Under the pieces are notes generated by a model. The model ran no database searches. It worked only from the letters and a program-made list of their open reading frames with translations, and was not told the DNA's origin. A program made the position numbers and the translations under genes. From positions 1 through 64,000 of the forward strand of contig JBFWMG010000020.1 of the NCBI GenBank assembly GCA_050251715.1: a stretch of DNA of 64,000 nt. The letters are read 5' to 3'. This document shows positions 45,561 through 56,582 of this stretch, in pieces; the first letter of the stretch is position 1, and every line of letters starts with the position of its first letter. The stretch comes from JBFWMG01 sp050251715 (GTDB lineage: Bacteria > Desulfobacterota > Desulfovibrionia > Desulfovibrionales > Desulfovibrionaceae).

Positions 45561-46754
45561 GTGCACACGCAGGAAAAACAGCGCCAACCCGGCTCGGTCA
45601 TGCTCGTGTCCCACGTGGACGTGAACATCGCCACGTTCCGCAAGCCCCTTATCCAGGCCTTGGTGGCGCGGGGCACGGCGGTGCACGTCTGCGTACCCGA
45701 CGGCCCGTTGCGGCGCGGCATCGAGGCGCTGGGGGCCACCGTGCATCCCTACGACCTGGCGCGCGGGTCGCTCAACCCCGCCACCCTGCCCGGAGCCGTG
45801 CGCGGCATCCGCCGCAACGTGGATGCCGTGGGACCGGACATCGTGCACAGCTTCACCCACCAGCCCAACATCTTCACCCGGCTCGCCGTGCCGTGCGGCG
45901 GGCCCGTGGTGGTCAATTCGGTCACCGGCCTGGGGTCCGTGTTCCTGGGCACGGGCGCCAAGGGCGCGCTGCTGCGCACCCTGTTCCACACGCTCTACCG
46001 CGCCACGGCCCGCCGTTGCGCGGCCATGATCTTCCAGAACGACGACGACCGGAATCATTTCGCCTCGCGCGGGCTGTGCGGCCCGGCGCGCATCGCCATG
46101 ATCCGGGGCAGCGGCGTGGATCTTGCGCGCTTCCGGCCCGGCGCGGCAACCCCGGACGCCGTGCGCGCGGCCCGCGCCGCCCTGGGGCTTGCGCCGGAAC
46201 ACGTGGTCTGCACCCTCACGGCCCGGCTGCTGTTCGACAAGGGGGTGCGGGAATTCCTGGACGCGGCGGACCGGCTGGCCGCCGCCTGTCCCCAGGCGCG
46301 CTTTCTGCTGGTGGGCGAACCCGATCCCGGCAATCCCAAATCCCTGTCCCCGGATGACGTGGCGCGCGCAGCGGCGCGGCCCAACGTGGTCTGCGCCGGA
46401 TGGCGGCGCGACATGGACATGGTGTGGGCCATGACCGACGTGGCCGTACTGCCCTCCTACCGCGAGGGGCTGCCCGTCAGCCTTCAGGAGGCGCTGGCCG
46501 CCGGGCTGCCCGTGGTCGCCGCCGACGTGCCCGGCTGCCGCGACATCGCCGGGCCGGGCGGGCACTGCCTGCTGGTGGCGGCGCGCGAATCCGCCCCCCT
46601 GGCCGAGGCGCTGCGCACGCTCATCGAGTCCTCCTCCCTGCGCCGCTCCATGGGCACGGCGGCCCGCGCCAAAGCCGAGGCATCCTTTGACGCCACATCC
46701 CTGGCCGCCCAGCACATCGACCTGTACGCCACCCTGCTGGAGGCCCGGCCATGA
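45561..46754 (+). CDS. Glycosyltransferase GT4 (PglA-like)
   Basis: 397-aa GT-B glycosyltransferase resembling the PglA/capsular group that adds HexNAc to a lipid-linked bacillosamine-type sugar. MLVSHVDVNIATFRKPLIQAL at the N-terminus; FTHQPNIFTRLA in the acceptor domain; LPSYREGLPVSLQEALAAGLPVV (E-x7-E) and GSGVDLARFRPG in the donor domain. The start is uncertain: GTG at 45561 (no strong site) or ATG at 45600. It overlaps the next gene by four bases and heads the glycan cluster to 51193. Donor inferred from context only. Confidence 0.88.
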   Translation: MHTQEKQRQPGSVMLVSHVDVNIATFRKPLIQALVARGTAVHVCVPDGPLRRGIEALGATVHPYDLARGSLNPATLPGAVRGIRRNVDAVGPDIVHSFTHQPNIFTRLAVPCGGPVVVNSVTGLGSVFLGTGAKGALLRTLFHTLYRATARRCAAMIFQNDDDRNHFASRGLCGPARIAMIRGSGVDLARFRPGAATPDAVRAARAALGLAPEHVVCTLTARLLFDKGVREFLDAADRLAAACPQARFLLVGEPDPGNPKSLSPDDVARAAARPNVVCAGWRRDMDMVWAMTDVAVLPSYREGLPVSLQEALAAGLPVVAADVPGCRDIAGPGGHCLLVAARESAPLAEALRTLIESSSLRRSMGTAARAKAEASFDATSLAAQHIDLYATLLEARP

Positions 46755-47383
46755 CGACTCCCGCCCCCCCGCGCATCCCGCGCGTGCCCCTGTCCAAGCG
46801 GTGTTTCGACCTGGCCGTGGTGCTGGGGCTTGCGCCGCTGTGGCTGCCCGTGCTGGCGGCCACGGCCCTGGCCGTGCGCTGCGCCCTGGGCTCGCCGGTG
46901 GTGTTCCGGCAGGTGCGGCCCGGCCTGGGCGGCGCGCCGTTCACCATCATGAAATTCCGCACCATGACCGACGCGCGCGGCGCGGACGGCGCATTGTTGC
47001 CCGACGCGGCGCGGCTCACCCGGTTCGGCCGGTTCCTGCGCGCATCGAGTTTTGACGAATTACCGGAACTTTTCAACGTGTTGCGGGGCGAAATGAGTCT
47101 TGTCGGCCCTCGGCCATTGCTTATGGAGTACCTGCCGTTGTACGCTCCCGAACAGGCACGGCGGCACGAGGCGTTGCCCGGCATCACGGGCTGGGCCCAG
47201 GTGAACGGACGCAACGCGCTGTCCTGGCCCGATGTCTTTCGGCTGGACGTGTGGTACGTGGACAATCGGAGCCTGCGCCTTGACCTGGCCATCCTGTGGC
47301 GGACCGTGGCCAAGGTGCTGCGCCGCGCGGACATCAACGAGCCAGGCCAGGCCACGCGCGGCAAATTCCAGGGCGAGCGGTAG
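46751..47383 (+). CDS. pglC: Phosphoglycosyl transferase (PglC-like)
   Basis: 210-aa monotopic membrane enzyme that moves a phospho-sugar from a UDP-sugar onto undecaprenyl phosphate. N-terminal re-entrant helix KRCFDLAVVLGLAPLWLPVLA, then FRQVRPGLGGAPFTIMKFRTM, then SFDELPELFNVLRGEMSLVGPRPLL containing the catalytic Asp-Glu dyad and the PRP motif, then ARRHEALPGITGWAQVNGRNALSW. The ATG overlaps the upstream stop (ATGA). With PglD/E/F-like enzymes next door, the likely substrate is UDP-diNAcBac or a close relative. Confidence 0.93.
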   Translation: MTTPAPPRIPRVPLSKRCFDLAVVLGLAPLWLPVLAATALAVRCALGSPVVFRQVRPGLGGAPFTIMKFRTMTDARGADGALLPDAARLTRFGRFLRASSFDELPELFNVLRGEMSLVGPRPLLMEYLPLYAPEQARRHEALPGITGWAQVNGRNALSWPDVFRLDVWYVDNRSLRLDLAILWRTVAKVLRRADINEPGQATRGKFQGER

Positions 47384-47438
47384 GCGGCGCGGGCGGCAAC
47401 GCCGGATCGACGGACAGAAGACACGCGGGAGGGCGCAC

Positions 47439-48068
47439 ATGCTGTACATCATAGGCGCGGGAGGCCACGGCAAGGTGGTGATAAACGCCGCCCGGAGCAT
47501 GGATACCTATTCGGCCATCTTTTTTCTGGACGACGACCCGGCCAAGCACGGCAGGCACATCATGCATGCGGAAGTGATCGGCCCCACCAACGCCCTGCCC
47601 GATCCCGCGCCCGGCCTGTTCGTGTTTCCGGCCATCGGCTTTGACAACGACCTGCGGCTCGTCTTTCTGCAGCGCCTGCTGGACAAGGGCTACGCCGTCC
47701 CGGTGCTGGTGCATGCCACGGCGTATGTGGCGCCCACGGCGGAACTTGGCGTGGGCAGCGTGGTCATGGCCCAGGCCGCGGTCAACCCGGACGCGCGCCT
47801 TGGCCGGGGGTGCATCGTGAACACCGGCGCCACGGTGGACCACGATTGCGTGCTGCACGATGGCGTGCACCTGGCGCCGGGCGTGCATCTGTCCGGCAAC
47901 GTGGTGGTGGGCGCGCGCACCCTGGTGGGCACGGGCGCCAACATCATCCATGAAATGAACGTGGGCGCGGACTGCGTGATCGGCGCGGGCGCGGCCGTGG
48001 TAAGCGATATCCCCGACGGCATGCTCGCGGCGGGCGTGCCCGCGCGGGTTCTCAAAAAGGCGGAATGA
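47439..48068 (+). CDS. pglD: Sugar O/N-acetyltransferase (PglD-like)
   Basis: 209 aa. N-terminal Rossmann-like sugar-binding domain (MLYIIGAGGHGKVVINAARS, the NeuD/PglD opening) and a C-terminal left-handed beta helix of hexapeptide repeats with the catalytic His in GATVDHDCVLHDGVHLAPG. In PglD this acetylates the 4-amino group of UDP-4-amino-sugar with acetyl-CoA. Start at 47439 with GGGAGGG upstream. It ends one base before the next gene's GTG. Confidence 0.92.
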   Translation: MLYIIGAGGHGKVVINAARSMDTYSAIFFLDDDPAKHGRHIMHAEVIGPTNALPDPAPGLFVFPAIGFDNDLRLVFLQRLLDKGYAVPVLVHATAYVAPTAELGVGSVVMAQAAVNPDARLGRGCIVNTGATVDHDCVLHDGVHLAPGVHLSGNVVVGARTLVGTGANIIHEMNVGADCVIGAGAAVVSDIPDGMLAAGVPARVLKKAE

Positions 48069-48069
48069 C

Positions 48070-49230
<1,161 letters not shown>

Positions 49231-49318
49231 TGATTCACTTCCACATATTTTTTAAGTAGGGTTCGCGACTTGCCGGACGACGTTTGAAACAGGTAACACG
49301 ACACACGAGGCACCGCGC

Positions 49319-51193
49319 ATGGGCGCACAATTCAAGTCGCTGAATTTCTATCTGCTTCTCCTGCTCGATCTCACGCTCGTGCTGGGATCGCACTGGCTTG
49401 CCTATGTGGCCAGGTTCGAGGGGGCCATTCCCCGGGAGCAGATGGAGAACCTCGCGGCCATGATGCCCTATTTCGGCGCCATCAAGCTGGGCTGTTTGTT
49501 CTATTTCGATCTCTACCGGGGCATGTGGCGCTATACCAGCATCCCGGACCTGTTCAACATCATCAAGGCCGTGACCGCAGCGTCGCTGATAATGATCACG
49601 CTGCTCCTTTTGACCCACCGCTTCCAGGGCTATTCCCGGTCCGTGTTCCTGCTCGACTGGCTGTTCACCATGTTGGCCGTGGCCGGGTTGCGGGTGGGCA
49701 TCCGCCTGTTTTACGGCGTGGGCTGGGTGCGCTTTCCCCTTTCGGGCGACAAGAAGGCGCGGGCCGCCCAGCGGAGCTGTGTGTTGCTGGGCGCGGGCAA
49801 GGCCGCGGAAAAGCTGGTGCGCGAGATCAACGGCAACCCGGACACCATGCTGGAAATCGTGGCCGTGTTCGACGACGACCCGACCAAGCAGGGCCGCCTT
49901 ATCCACGGCCTGCCCATCATCGGTCCCATCACCTCCCTGCCCTTCTGGATGAACAGCGAAGAGGTGAAGGTGCACGAGGCGCTCATCGCCATGCCATCCC
50001 TGTCGGGTCAGGGCATGCGCCGCATCGTGGACATCTGCGAGCAGGCGGGGCTGCCCTCCAAGACCATCCCCAGCCTGTCCGAGATAGCGGACGGCAAGGT
50101 CTCGCTCAAGACCCTGCGCGACGTGAACTACAAGGATTTGCTGGGCCGCGAGCAGACCAACCTCGACGCGCGCGGCATCTCCGGCTACCTGGAAGGCAAG
50201 GTGGTGCTGGTCACGGGCGCGGGCGGCTCCATCGGCTCCGAGCTGTGCCGCCAAATCATCCCGTTCAAGCCCCGGTTGCTGCTCCTGCTCGACGCGAGCG
50301 AATTCCACCTCTACAGCGTGCAGATGGAGCTGGAGCACGAGCGGCGCTTCAAGGCCTACGAGGTGCTGCTGGGCAGCCTGCGCGACCGGCTGTGGCTGTC
50401 GGCCATGCTCGACCAGCACAAGCCCGACGTGATCTTCCACGCCGCCGCGTACAAACACGTGCCCATGCTCGAAAGCAACCCCTGGCAGGCGGTGTGGAAC
50501 AACGTGCAGGCCACGGCCAACCTGGTGGCCGAGGCCGTGAACCGGGGCGTGGACCGGTTGCTGGTGGTGTCCACGGACAAGGCGGTGCGGCCCACCAACG
50601 TCATGGGCGCGACCAAGCGGCTCACCGAGCGCATCATGCAGGCCCACTGCGGCCAGGGCACGCGGCTCATGGCCGTGCGGTTCGGCAATGTGGTGGGTTC
50701 GGCGGGTTCCGTCATCCCGCTCTTCCGCCGCCAGATCGAAAAGGGCGGCCCGGTGACCGTGACCCATCCCGAGGTGACCCGCTACTTCATGACCACGGAA
50801 GAGGCGTGCCAGCTCATCCTGCAGGCGGGCAGCATGGGCGGCGGCGGCGAAATCTTCGTGCTCAAGATGGGCCAGCCCGTGAAAATCGTGGACATGGCGC
50901 GCGACCTTATCCGGCTGTCGGGCAAGGAGCCCGGCAAGGACATCGAGATCAAGTTCATCGGCATGCGGCCCGGCGAAAAGCTGTATGAGGAGCTCATCAC
51001 CGAGGACGAGGGCGTGGTGCCCACGGACCACGACCAGATCATGGTGCTGCGCGGCGGCGGCTGCGACTGGGCTCTTGTGAGCGGGCTCATTGATACGCTG
51101 GGCACGGCGGCCGATGCCATGGACGGCGCACGCATCCGTGCCGAGCTCAAGCAGGCCGTGCCGGAATACACGCCCTCCGACGACGGCGCCTAG
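49319..51193 (+). CDS. pglF: UDP-GlcNAc 4,6-dehydratase, membrane type (PglF-like)
   Basis: 624-aa integral enzyme of the FlaA1/WbpM/PglF class, making the 4-keto-6-deoxy intermediate from UDP-GlcNAc. Four TMs (residues about 10–125), a first Rossmann-like domain (CVLLGAGKAAEKLVREI), then the catalytic SDR domain with VLVTGAGGSIGSELCRQI, FHAAAYKHVPMLE and STDKAVRPTNVMGATKR, where Met replaces the SDR Tyr as in this class. The C-terminus carries GMRPGEKLYEEL. First step of the pathway, encoded last in the cluster, after an 88-nt gap. Confidence 0.94.
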   Translation: MGAQFKSLNFYLLLLLDLTLVLGSHWLAYVARFEGAIPREQMENLAAMMPYFGAIKLGCLFYFDLYRGMWRYTSIPDLFNIIKAVTAASLIMITLLLLTHRFQGYSRSVFLLDWLFTMLAVAGLRVGIRLFYGVGWVRFPLSGDKKARAAQRSCVLLGAGKAAEKLVREINGNPDTMLEIVAVFDDDPTKQGRLIHGLPIIGPITSLPFWMNSEEVKVHEALIAMPSLSGQGMRRIVDICEQAGLPSKTIPSLSEIADGKVSLKTLRDVNYKDLLGREQTNLDARGISGYLEGKVVLVTGAGGSIGSELCRQIIPFKPRLLLLLDASEFHLYSVQMELEHERRFKAYEVLLGSLRDRLWLSAMLDQHKPDVIFHAAAYKHVPMLESNPWQAVWNNVQATANLVAEAVNRGVDRLLVVSTDKAVRPTNVMGATKRLTERIMQAHCGQGTRLMAVRFGNVVGSAGSVIPLFRRQIEKGGPVTVTHPEVTRYFMTTEEACQLILQAGSMGGGGEIFVLKMGQPVKIVDMARDLIRLSGKEPGKDIEIKFIGMRPGEKLYEELITEDEGVVPTDHDQIMVLRGGGCDWALVSGLIDTLGTAADAMDGARIRAELKQAVPEYTPSDDGA

Positions 51194-51317
51194 CGTTCCC
51201 GCCCAAAGAGCCGACACCCCCACGCCCCCCTAGGGGCGAGACGGCGGCCCCTCCTAAAAAACTTTTCGTTAAATCATATTGTTATGCTCATGGCCCAGGG
51301 TTTGCAGTGCCCTCGGC

Positions 51318-52100
51318 ATGGACCTCTTCAACTACTCGCCAGACACCCTGCTCAGCTTTTTTCTCACCCTGTTCCGGTGCAGCCTGTTGATTTTTCTGCT
51401 GCCCTTTTTCGGGGGCGAGTCCGTGCCCAAGACCGTGAAACCCGCCGTGTGCCTGGTCATGGCCGTGGCGCTCTTTCCCTATTTGCATGTGCCGGGCAGC
51501 CTTTTTCCCTCGCACCCGTTCACCATTTGCATCATGCTGCTTGGCGAAATCACGCTGGGCCTCGTTCTGGGACTCGTCATGCGGTTCCTCTTTGCCGCAG
51601 TCCAGACCGGCGGCCAACTCATCGGTTTCCAGATGGGCTTTGCCATGGTCAGCGCCATCGACCCCGACACCGGCGTCCAGGAGGCCGTGACCTCGCACTT
51701 TCTCTACATGGTCTCGCTGCTCACCTTTCTGTCGCTTGACGGCCATCTCATCATGCTGTCTGGCCTGGCCCAAAGCTTCAAGATGGTGCCCCCCGGCAGC
51801 CTGTTCCTGTCGCCACAGCTGACGGAGCAGATCCTGGCCTTTTCCGCAAACATCTTCGTCCTCGCGGTCAAGATCGCGTCACCGGTGATGGTAGCCCTGT
51901 TCATGGTCGACCTGGCGCTTGCCCTGGTGGGTCGCGCCGCGCCGCAGATGAACATCCTCATCATCGGCTTTCCGCTCAAGATCAGCGTGGGCATGTTCTT
52001 TTTTGGACTCCTGTTCACAACCCTGTCCATGTACATTGAACAATTCATTACCCATATGCCGGTCATGTTCTACAGACTGCTCGATGCCGCCCACATATAA
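51318..52100 (+). CDS. fliR: Flagellar export protein FliR
   Basis: 260-aa membrane component of the flagellar type III export gate. Six or so TMs, opening with LSFFLTLFRCSLLIFLLPFFGGESVPKTVKP, then LGEITLGLVLGLVMRFLFAAVQTGGQLIGFQMGFAM, the FliR signature. The start at 51318 gives normal length; a TTG 13 codons earlier is unlikely. The ribosome site is weak. It heads the flagellar run; the 124-bp gap before it contains an AT-rich stretch (51262–51284) likely to hold its promoter. Confidence 0.95.
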   Translation: MDLFNYSPDTLLSFFLTLFRCSLLIFLLPFFGGESVPKTVKPAVCLVMAVALFPYLHVPGSLFPSHPFTICIMLLGEITLGLVLGLVMRFLFAAVQTGGQLIGFQMGFAMVSAIDPDTGVQEAVTSHFLYMVSLLTFLSLDGHLIMLSGLAQSFKMVPPGSLFLSPQLTEQILAFSANIFVLAVKIASPVMVALFMVDLALALVGRAAPQMNILIIGFPLKISVGMFFFGLLFTTLSMYIEQFITHMPVMFYRLLDAAHI

Positions 52101-52137
52101 CGGCGCCATATACAGCACAAACAAACGGTAACACTTC

Positions 52138-53205
52138 ATGCCACAAGCAGATCCAAGTAGAACAGAAAAAGCGACAACAAAACGTCGCACTAAGGCCAGA
52201 AACGATGGCAGCGTTCCCAAGAGCCAGGAAATGGGCAAGATGGCGACAATTCTTGCCGGTCTTGTAGCTCTCGTTTTCTATATTGAATACATCGGCAATG
52301 ACATGCTTGAAATTTTCCACTGGTTTTTCACGGAATGCTTCTCATTCGACCCAACGAAGCAGAATATCTACAACATTTTTGTCATGACCAGCATCAACTT
52401 GGCAAAGATGTTGCTTCCGATACTGCTCTTCATCGCCTTTATCGCATACGTCACGCTACGCCTGCAGGTGGGTGCCTTGTGGACCACCAAAGTCTTTAAA
52501 TTCAACCTCAACAGGCTATTCAATCTTTCAAGCGGATTACAGCGCATGTTCGTCTCGGCGCAAACCCTCATCAGGCTGGGCAAGAGCCTGCTCATGGCCA
52601 TTGTCATCGGCATTGCGCCCTACATCGTCATCCGTAACGAAATGGCCAAGATACCTGCCATGTTCTTTCTGGACGCCCATGGCGTCGCAGCCTACATCCT
52701 CACGACCGGCGCCAAGATGGTCACCTACGCCATGCTGCCCATCGTGGTCATCGCGGCGGCGGACCTCGTCTATACCCGGTGGGACTATGAGGAAAACCTC
52801 AAGATGACCAAGGACGAGGTCAAGGACGAACAGCGGCAGGCGGAAGGCGACCCGGCCATCCGCGCCAAGCAGAAGCAGAAGATGATGGAAGTGATGATGC
52901 GGCGCATGATGGCCCAGGTGCCCAAGGCGGACCTCATCATCACCAACCCGACCCACTACGCCATTGCCTTGCGCTACAACCCCACCGAGGCGCCCGCGCC
53001 CGTGGTGCTGGCCAAGGGCTTGGACAGGGTGGCGGAGCGGATCAAGGAAATCGCCCGCGAGCACAACATCCCCATCAAGGAAAACAAGCCCCTGGCACGC
53101 GCTTTGTATAGTGCTGTGGAAGTGGGCGACATGATACCCGAGGAACTGTTCCAGGCCGTGGCGACCATGCTGGCACAGCTGCATAAGTTCAAGAGATCAC
53201 AATAG
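52138..53205 (+). CDS. flhB: Flagellar export switch protein FlhB
   Basis: 355-aa membrane protein that switches substrate specificity of the flagellar export gate. N-terminal PSRTEKATTKRRTKARNDGSVPKSQEM, four TMs (residues about 33–210), and a cytoplasmic domain with the self-cleaving NPTH motif (LIITNPTHYAIALRYNP), followed by APVVLAKGLDRVAERIKEIA. Codon use and GC content at its 5' end are lower than in its neighbours (for example AGTAGAACAGAAAAAGCG near the start), a mild compositional oddity. Confidence 0.97.
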   Translation: MPQADPSRTEKATTKRRTKARNDGSVPKSQEMGKMATILAGLVALVFYIEYIGNDMLEIFHWFFTECFSFDPTKQNIYNIFVMTSINLAKMLLPILLFIAFIAYVTLRLQVGALWTTKVFKFNLNRLFNLSSGLQRMFVSAQTLIRLGKSLLMAIVIGIAPYIVIRNEMAKIPAMFFLDAHGVAAYILTTGAKMVTYAMLPIVVIAAADLVYTRWDYEENLKMTKDEVKDEQRQAEGDPAIRAKQKQKMMEVMMRRMMAQVPKADLIITNPTHYAIALRYNPTEAPAPVVLAKGLDRVAERIKEIAREHNIPIKENKPLARALYSAVEVGDMIPEELFQAVATMLAQLHKFKRSQ

Positions 53206-53264
53206 GTTGTCAGCGCCTTCCCGCAAAGGGAACGCCAGGCAAAACCAGGAAAGGTGTCAAAATC

Positions 53265-55385
53265 ATGGCTTCGAACTTCTCCATGCCTGAAATGAACTAC
53301 GAAAAGTTCGCCAAGCAGGGTGACATGCTGCTTGCGGGCGGCGTGGTCATCATCCTTTTCGTGATGCTCGTGCCCCTGCCCACCATCTTCCTGGACATGA
53401 TGCTCGCTTTTTCCATCTCCATGGGCCTTGTCATCCTCGTCACCTCCATGTTCATGATAAGCCCCCTGGAATTCTCCATCTTCCCGTCCCTGCTGCTGGT
53501 CACCACCATGCTGCGCCTGGCGCTCAACGTGGCGTCCACCCGCCTCATCCTGCTGCACGGCGACGAGGGCACGGCGGCGGCGGGCAAGGTCATCCAGTCC
53601 TTTGGCCAATTCGTTGTCGGCGGCAACTACATCATCGGTATCGTCATCTTCCTCATCCTGTTCGCCCTCAACAAGATGGTCATCGTCACCGGTACCACGC
53701 GTATCGCCGAAGTGGCGGCGCGCTTCACCCTGGACGCCATGCCCGGCAAGCAGATGGCCATCGAGGCGGATCTGAACGCGGGCCTGATCGACGAGCCCGA
53801 GGCGCGCAAGCGGCGCGACCTCATCCGCCGCGAAGCGGACTTCTACGGCGCCATGGACGGCGCGGGCAAGTTCGTGCAGGGAGACGTGAAGGCGGGCATG
53901 CTCATCACCTGGATCAACATCATCGGCGGCATCCTCATCGGCACCCTGCAAAAGGACATGCATTGGATGGAGGCCGCCCGCACCTACACCCTGCTGACCA
54001 TCGGCGACGGTCTGGTCTCCACCATCCCGTCGCTCATCATCTCCACCTCGGCGGGCATCATCGTGTCCCGCGCCGCGGCCGAGGCCAAGATGGGCGAGGA
54101 ATTCCTGGCCCAGCTCACCTACAACGCCCGCGCGCTCAAGCTCGTATCCGGCGTGCTCGTCATCTTCGGCCTGGTTCCTGGCATGCCCACCGTGGCCTTC
54201 CTCACCTTTGCCGGACTTATCTACGGAACGGCCAAGATCGCGGGCAGGTACCATGAGGACGTGCGGGATGTGGACAAGGAAGGCGGCAAGAACGACAAGA
54301 AGAGAAAGAAGGAGGGCACGTCCCTCGACACCCCCGAGGAAGTGCAGGCACTCCTGCCGCTGGACACCCTGGAACTGGAAGTGGGCTACGGCCTCATCCC
54401 CCTGGTGGACGAGAACCAGAACGGCAACCTGCTCTCCCGCATCCGCTCCATCCGCCGCCAGTTCGCGCTGGACATGGGCATGGTCATCCCCTCGCTGCAC
54501 CTGCGGGACAACCTGCAACTCAAGCCCGGCCAGTACTCGGTACTCATCAAGGGCAACGAGGTGGCGGGCGCGGAGATCCTCATCGACCATCTGCTGGCCA
54601 TGGATCCCGGCGACGTGAAGCACCGCATCAGAGGCGTGGAAACCCGCGAGCCCGCGTTCAATCTGCCCGCGCTGTGGATACCCGAAAGCCAGAAGGAAGA
54701 GGCCATGCTCGCGGGCTACACCGTGGTCGACCCCTCCACGGTCATCGCCACGCATCTGACCGAGATCTTCAAGCGCCATCTGCACGAGTTCCTGGGCCGC
54801 CAGGAAGTGCAAGGGCTCTTGGACAACCTGGCCAAGCATGCGCCCAAGGCGGTGGAAGACCTGGTGCCCGGCGTGCTGACCCTGGGCCAGGTGCAAAAGG
54901 TGCTGCAAAACCTCATCAAGGAAAACGTGTCCGCCCGCGACCTGCTGACCGTGGTGGAAACGCTGTCGGACTACGGCCGCAACGTGAAGGATCCCGATCA
55001 GTTGACCGAGTATGTGCGCGAAAGGCTGTCGCGCACCATCGTGAAGCCCTACATGGGCGGAGACGGTTCGCTGCCCATCATCACCCTGGACTTCGCCATC
55101 GACAAGGTGCTCCAGGAAAGCCTGCGCAAGACCGACCATGGCGCCTATCTGGCCATGGAGCCGAACATGGCGCAGAAGATCATCCGGGCCATCAGCAAAT
55201 CGCTGGACAAGGCCGCCGTGGCCGACGGCCAGCCCGTGCTGCTGACCACGCCGGTGCTGCGGCCGCATCTGGCCCAACTGCTGCTGCGTTTCGTACCCAA
55301 CCTGCCCGTGCTCTCACAGGCCGAGATTCCGGGCGACATCAAACTCCAATCCGTGGCCAACGTGGTGCTGAAAAATGCAGGTTAG
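53265..55385 (+). CDS. flhA: Flagellar export gate protein FlhA
   Basis: 706-aa core of the flagellar export gate. Eight TMs in residues about 20–320 and the FHIPEP-type loop region (VNVAS/RLALNVASTRLILLHGDEG, then GFVVGGNYIIGIVIF, EVAARFTLDAMPGKQMAIEADLNAGLIDE, RRREADFYGAMDGAGKFVQGD). The cytoplasmic domain (about 345–706) binds chaperones and forms the nonamer ring. The last 11 bases overlap flhF. Confidence 0.97.
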   Translation: MASNFSMPEMNYEKFAKQGDMLLAGGVVIILFVMLVPLPTIFLDMMLAFSISMGLVILVTSMFMISPLEFSIFPSLLLVTTMLRLALNVASTRLILLHGDEGTAAAGKVIQSFGQFVVGGNYIIGIVIFLILFALNKMVIVTGTTRIAEVAARFTLDAMPGKQMAIEADLNAGLIDEPEARKRRDLIRREADFYGAMDGAGKFVQGDVKAGMLITWINIIGGILIGTLQKDMHWMEAARTYTLLTIGDGLVSTIPSLIISTSAGIIVSRAAAEAKMGEEFLAQLTYNARALKLVSGVLVIFGLVPGMPTVAFLTFAGLIYGTAKIAGRYHEDVRDVDKEGGKNDKKRKKEGTSLDTPEEVQALLPLDTLELEVGYGLIPLVDENQNGNLLSRIRSIRRQFALDMGMVIPSLHLRDNLQLKPGQYSVLIKGNEVAGAEILIDHLLAMDPGDVKHRIRGVETREPAFNLPALWIPESQKEEAMLAGYTVVDPSTVIATHLTEIFKRHLHEFLGRQEVQGLLDNLAKHAPKAVEDLVPGVLTLGQVQKVLQNLIKENVSARDLLTVVETLSDYGRNVKDPDQLTEYVRERLSRTIVKPYMGGDGSLPIITLDFAIDKVLQESLRKTDHGAYLAMEPNMAQKIIRAISKSLDKAAVADGQPVLLTTPVLRPHLAQLLLRFVPNLPVLSQAEIPGDIKLQSVANVVLKNAG

Positions 55386-56547
55386 AAGCTTCAGAGGACC
55401 GACCTCGCACGCCGTCATGGAACGGATCAAGGCCGAGCTTGGCAGCGACGCCGTGATCCTGAGCACGCGCAACTTCCGCGAAGGCGGCGCGCCGTGCTGC
55501 GAAATCACCGCCGCGCTGGAGCGCTTGCCCGACGAAGCGCGCACCAGGCGGGGAAACGGCAACGGCGCATCCGGCGCGGGCGGGGCGGCCAGCGCCCCGG
55601 ACACGGCGCACCCGGCCATGGCGCCCCAGACAACGCAGGGCATGGCCGGACCGGGCTGCGACGGACCGGCGCCCGGCTGGGGGCAATGGCACAGCGAGTG
55701 GAACACCATCAAGGAACACCTGCTCGCCTTCATGAAGCCCCACCTCGACCTGGGGGTGCTGGCGCCCCGGCAACGCCTGGCGCTGGAATACCTGGAGCGC
55801 GAAGGGCTTGCCCCGGAGGTCTCGCTGCGGCTGTACGAAGCGTTGCGCAGCGACGCCACGGCGTCGGTGCTGGGACCGCTGGGGCAGATGGTGGCCACGC
55901 GCGAGTGGAGCGCGGCCAACTGGCGGGGCAAATTCCACGCCCTGGCCGGCCCCGCGGGCGTGGGCAAGAGCTCGGCGCTCATCCGCATGGCCCTGGCGTG
56001 CAAGCGGGAAAACCCTGACCTGCGCGTCTGCCTCATCAACTGCGACACCCGTTCGGCGGGCCGTTTTCTGTTGCAACACTATGCCGACCTCTCCGACTTC
56101 GCGTACATGGAGGCGGGCAACGCGGCGGCCTTTGCCACGGCGGTGCGCGAGGGACGGAAATTTGACAAGGTCTTTGTGGACCTGCCCAACATCGTGCGCG
56201 GCGAGACCCTGGCCGGGCTGGAGAAATCGTTGGGACTGGACGCCGCGCCCGATCTGTCCATCCATCTGGTGCTCGCGCCGTACTACGTCACGGCGCAGTT
56301 TGCGGCTTTTCAAAGACAGTATTACACTCCGCGCGCCACGAGCATCGTGTGGACCAAGCTCGACGAGGCGCAGTCCTACGCGGCCCTGGTGAACGCGGCG
56401 GCCGCCACCGGACTGCCTGTCAGCGGCCTTTCCTTCGGGCCGGGCCTCAAGGATACGCTGGCGGGAGCGCGGGCTGATGTGGTATGGAGACTCATCTTCA
56501 AGCACCAGCTTCCGTGCGCGGGCAACGACCGGGCCGAGGCGGCGTGA
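55375..56547 (+). CDS. flhF: Flagellar placement GTPase FlhF
   Basis: 390-aa SRP-type GTPase that, with FlhG, sets flagellar position and number. N-terminal MQVRSFRGPTSHAVMERIKAELGSDAVILSTR is typical FlhF. The B and N regions carry a long Ala/Gly-rich stretch (residues about 60–105). G1 is GPAGVGKSSALIRMA and G4 is WTKLDE. Odd: the G3 site reads VFVDLPNIVRGE instead of DTAG, so GTP hydrolysis may be altered. It overlaps flhA by 11 bases. Confidence 0.94.
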   Translation: MQVRSFRGPTSHAVMERIKAELGSDAVILSTRNFREGGAPCCEITAALERLPDEARTRRGNGNGASGAGGAASAPDTAHPAMAPQTTQGMAGPGCDGPAPGWGQWHSEWNTIKEHLLAFMKPHLDLGVLAPRQRLALEYLEREGLAPEVSLRLYEALRSDATASVLGPLGQMVATREWSAANWRGKFHALAGPAGVGKSSALIRMALACKRENPDLRVCLINCDTRSAGRFLLQHYADLSDFAYMEAGNAAAFATAVREGRKFDKVFVDLPNIVRGETLAGLEKSLGLDAAPDLSIHLVLAPYYVTAQFAAFQRQYYTPRATSIVWTKLDEAQSYAALVNAAAATGLPVSGLSFGPGLKDTLAGARADVVWRLIFKHQLPCAGNDRAEAA

Positions 56548-56582
56548 GCGAACCAATGCGAAACCCGAGTAAAGGAAAGGGC

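Noticed and set aside
45062..45739. 225-aa minus-strand frame in the 593-bp gap
   Set aside because: It spans the perfect inverted repeat, lacks a ribosome site, is Cys/Trp/Pro-rich in an unnatural way and overlaps the GT4 gene start.
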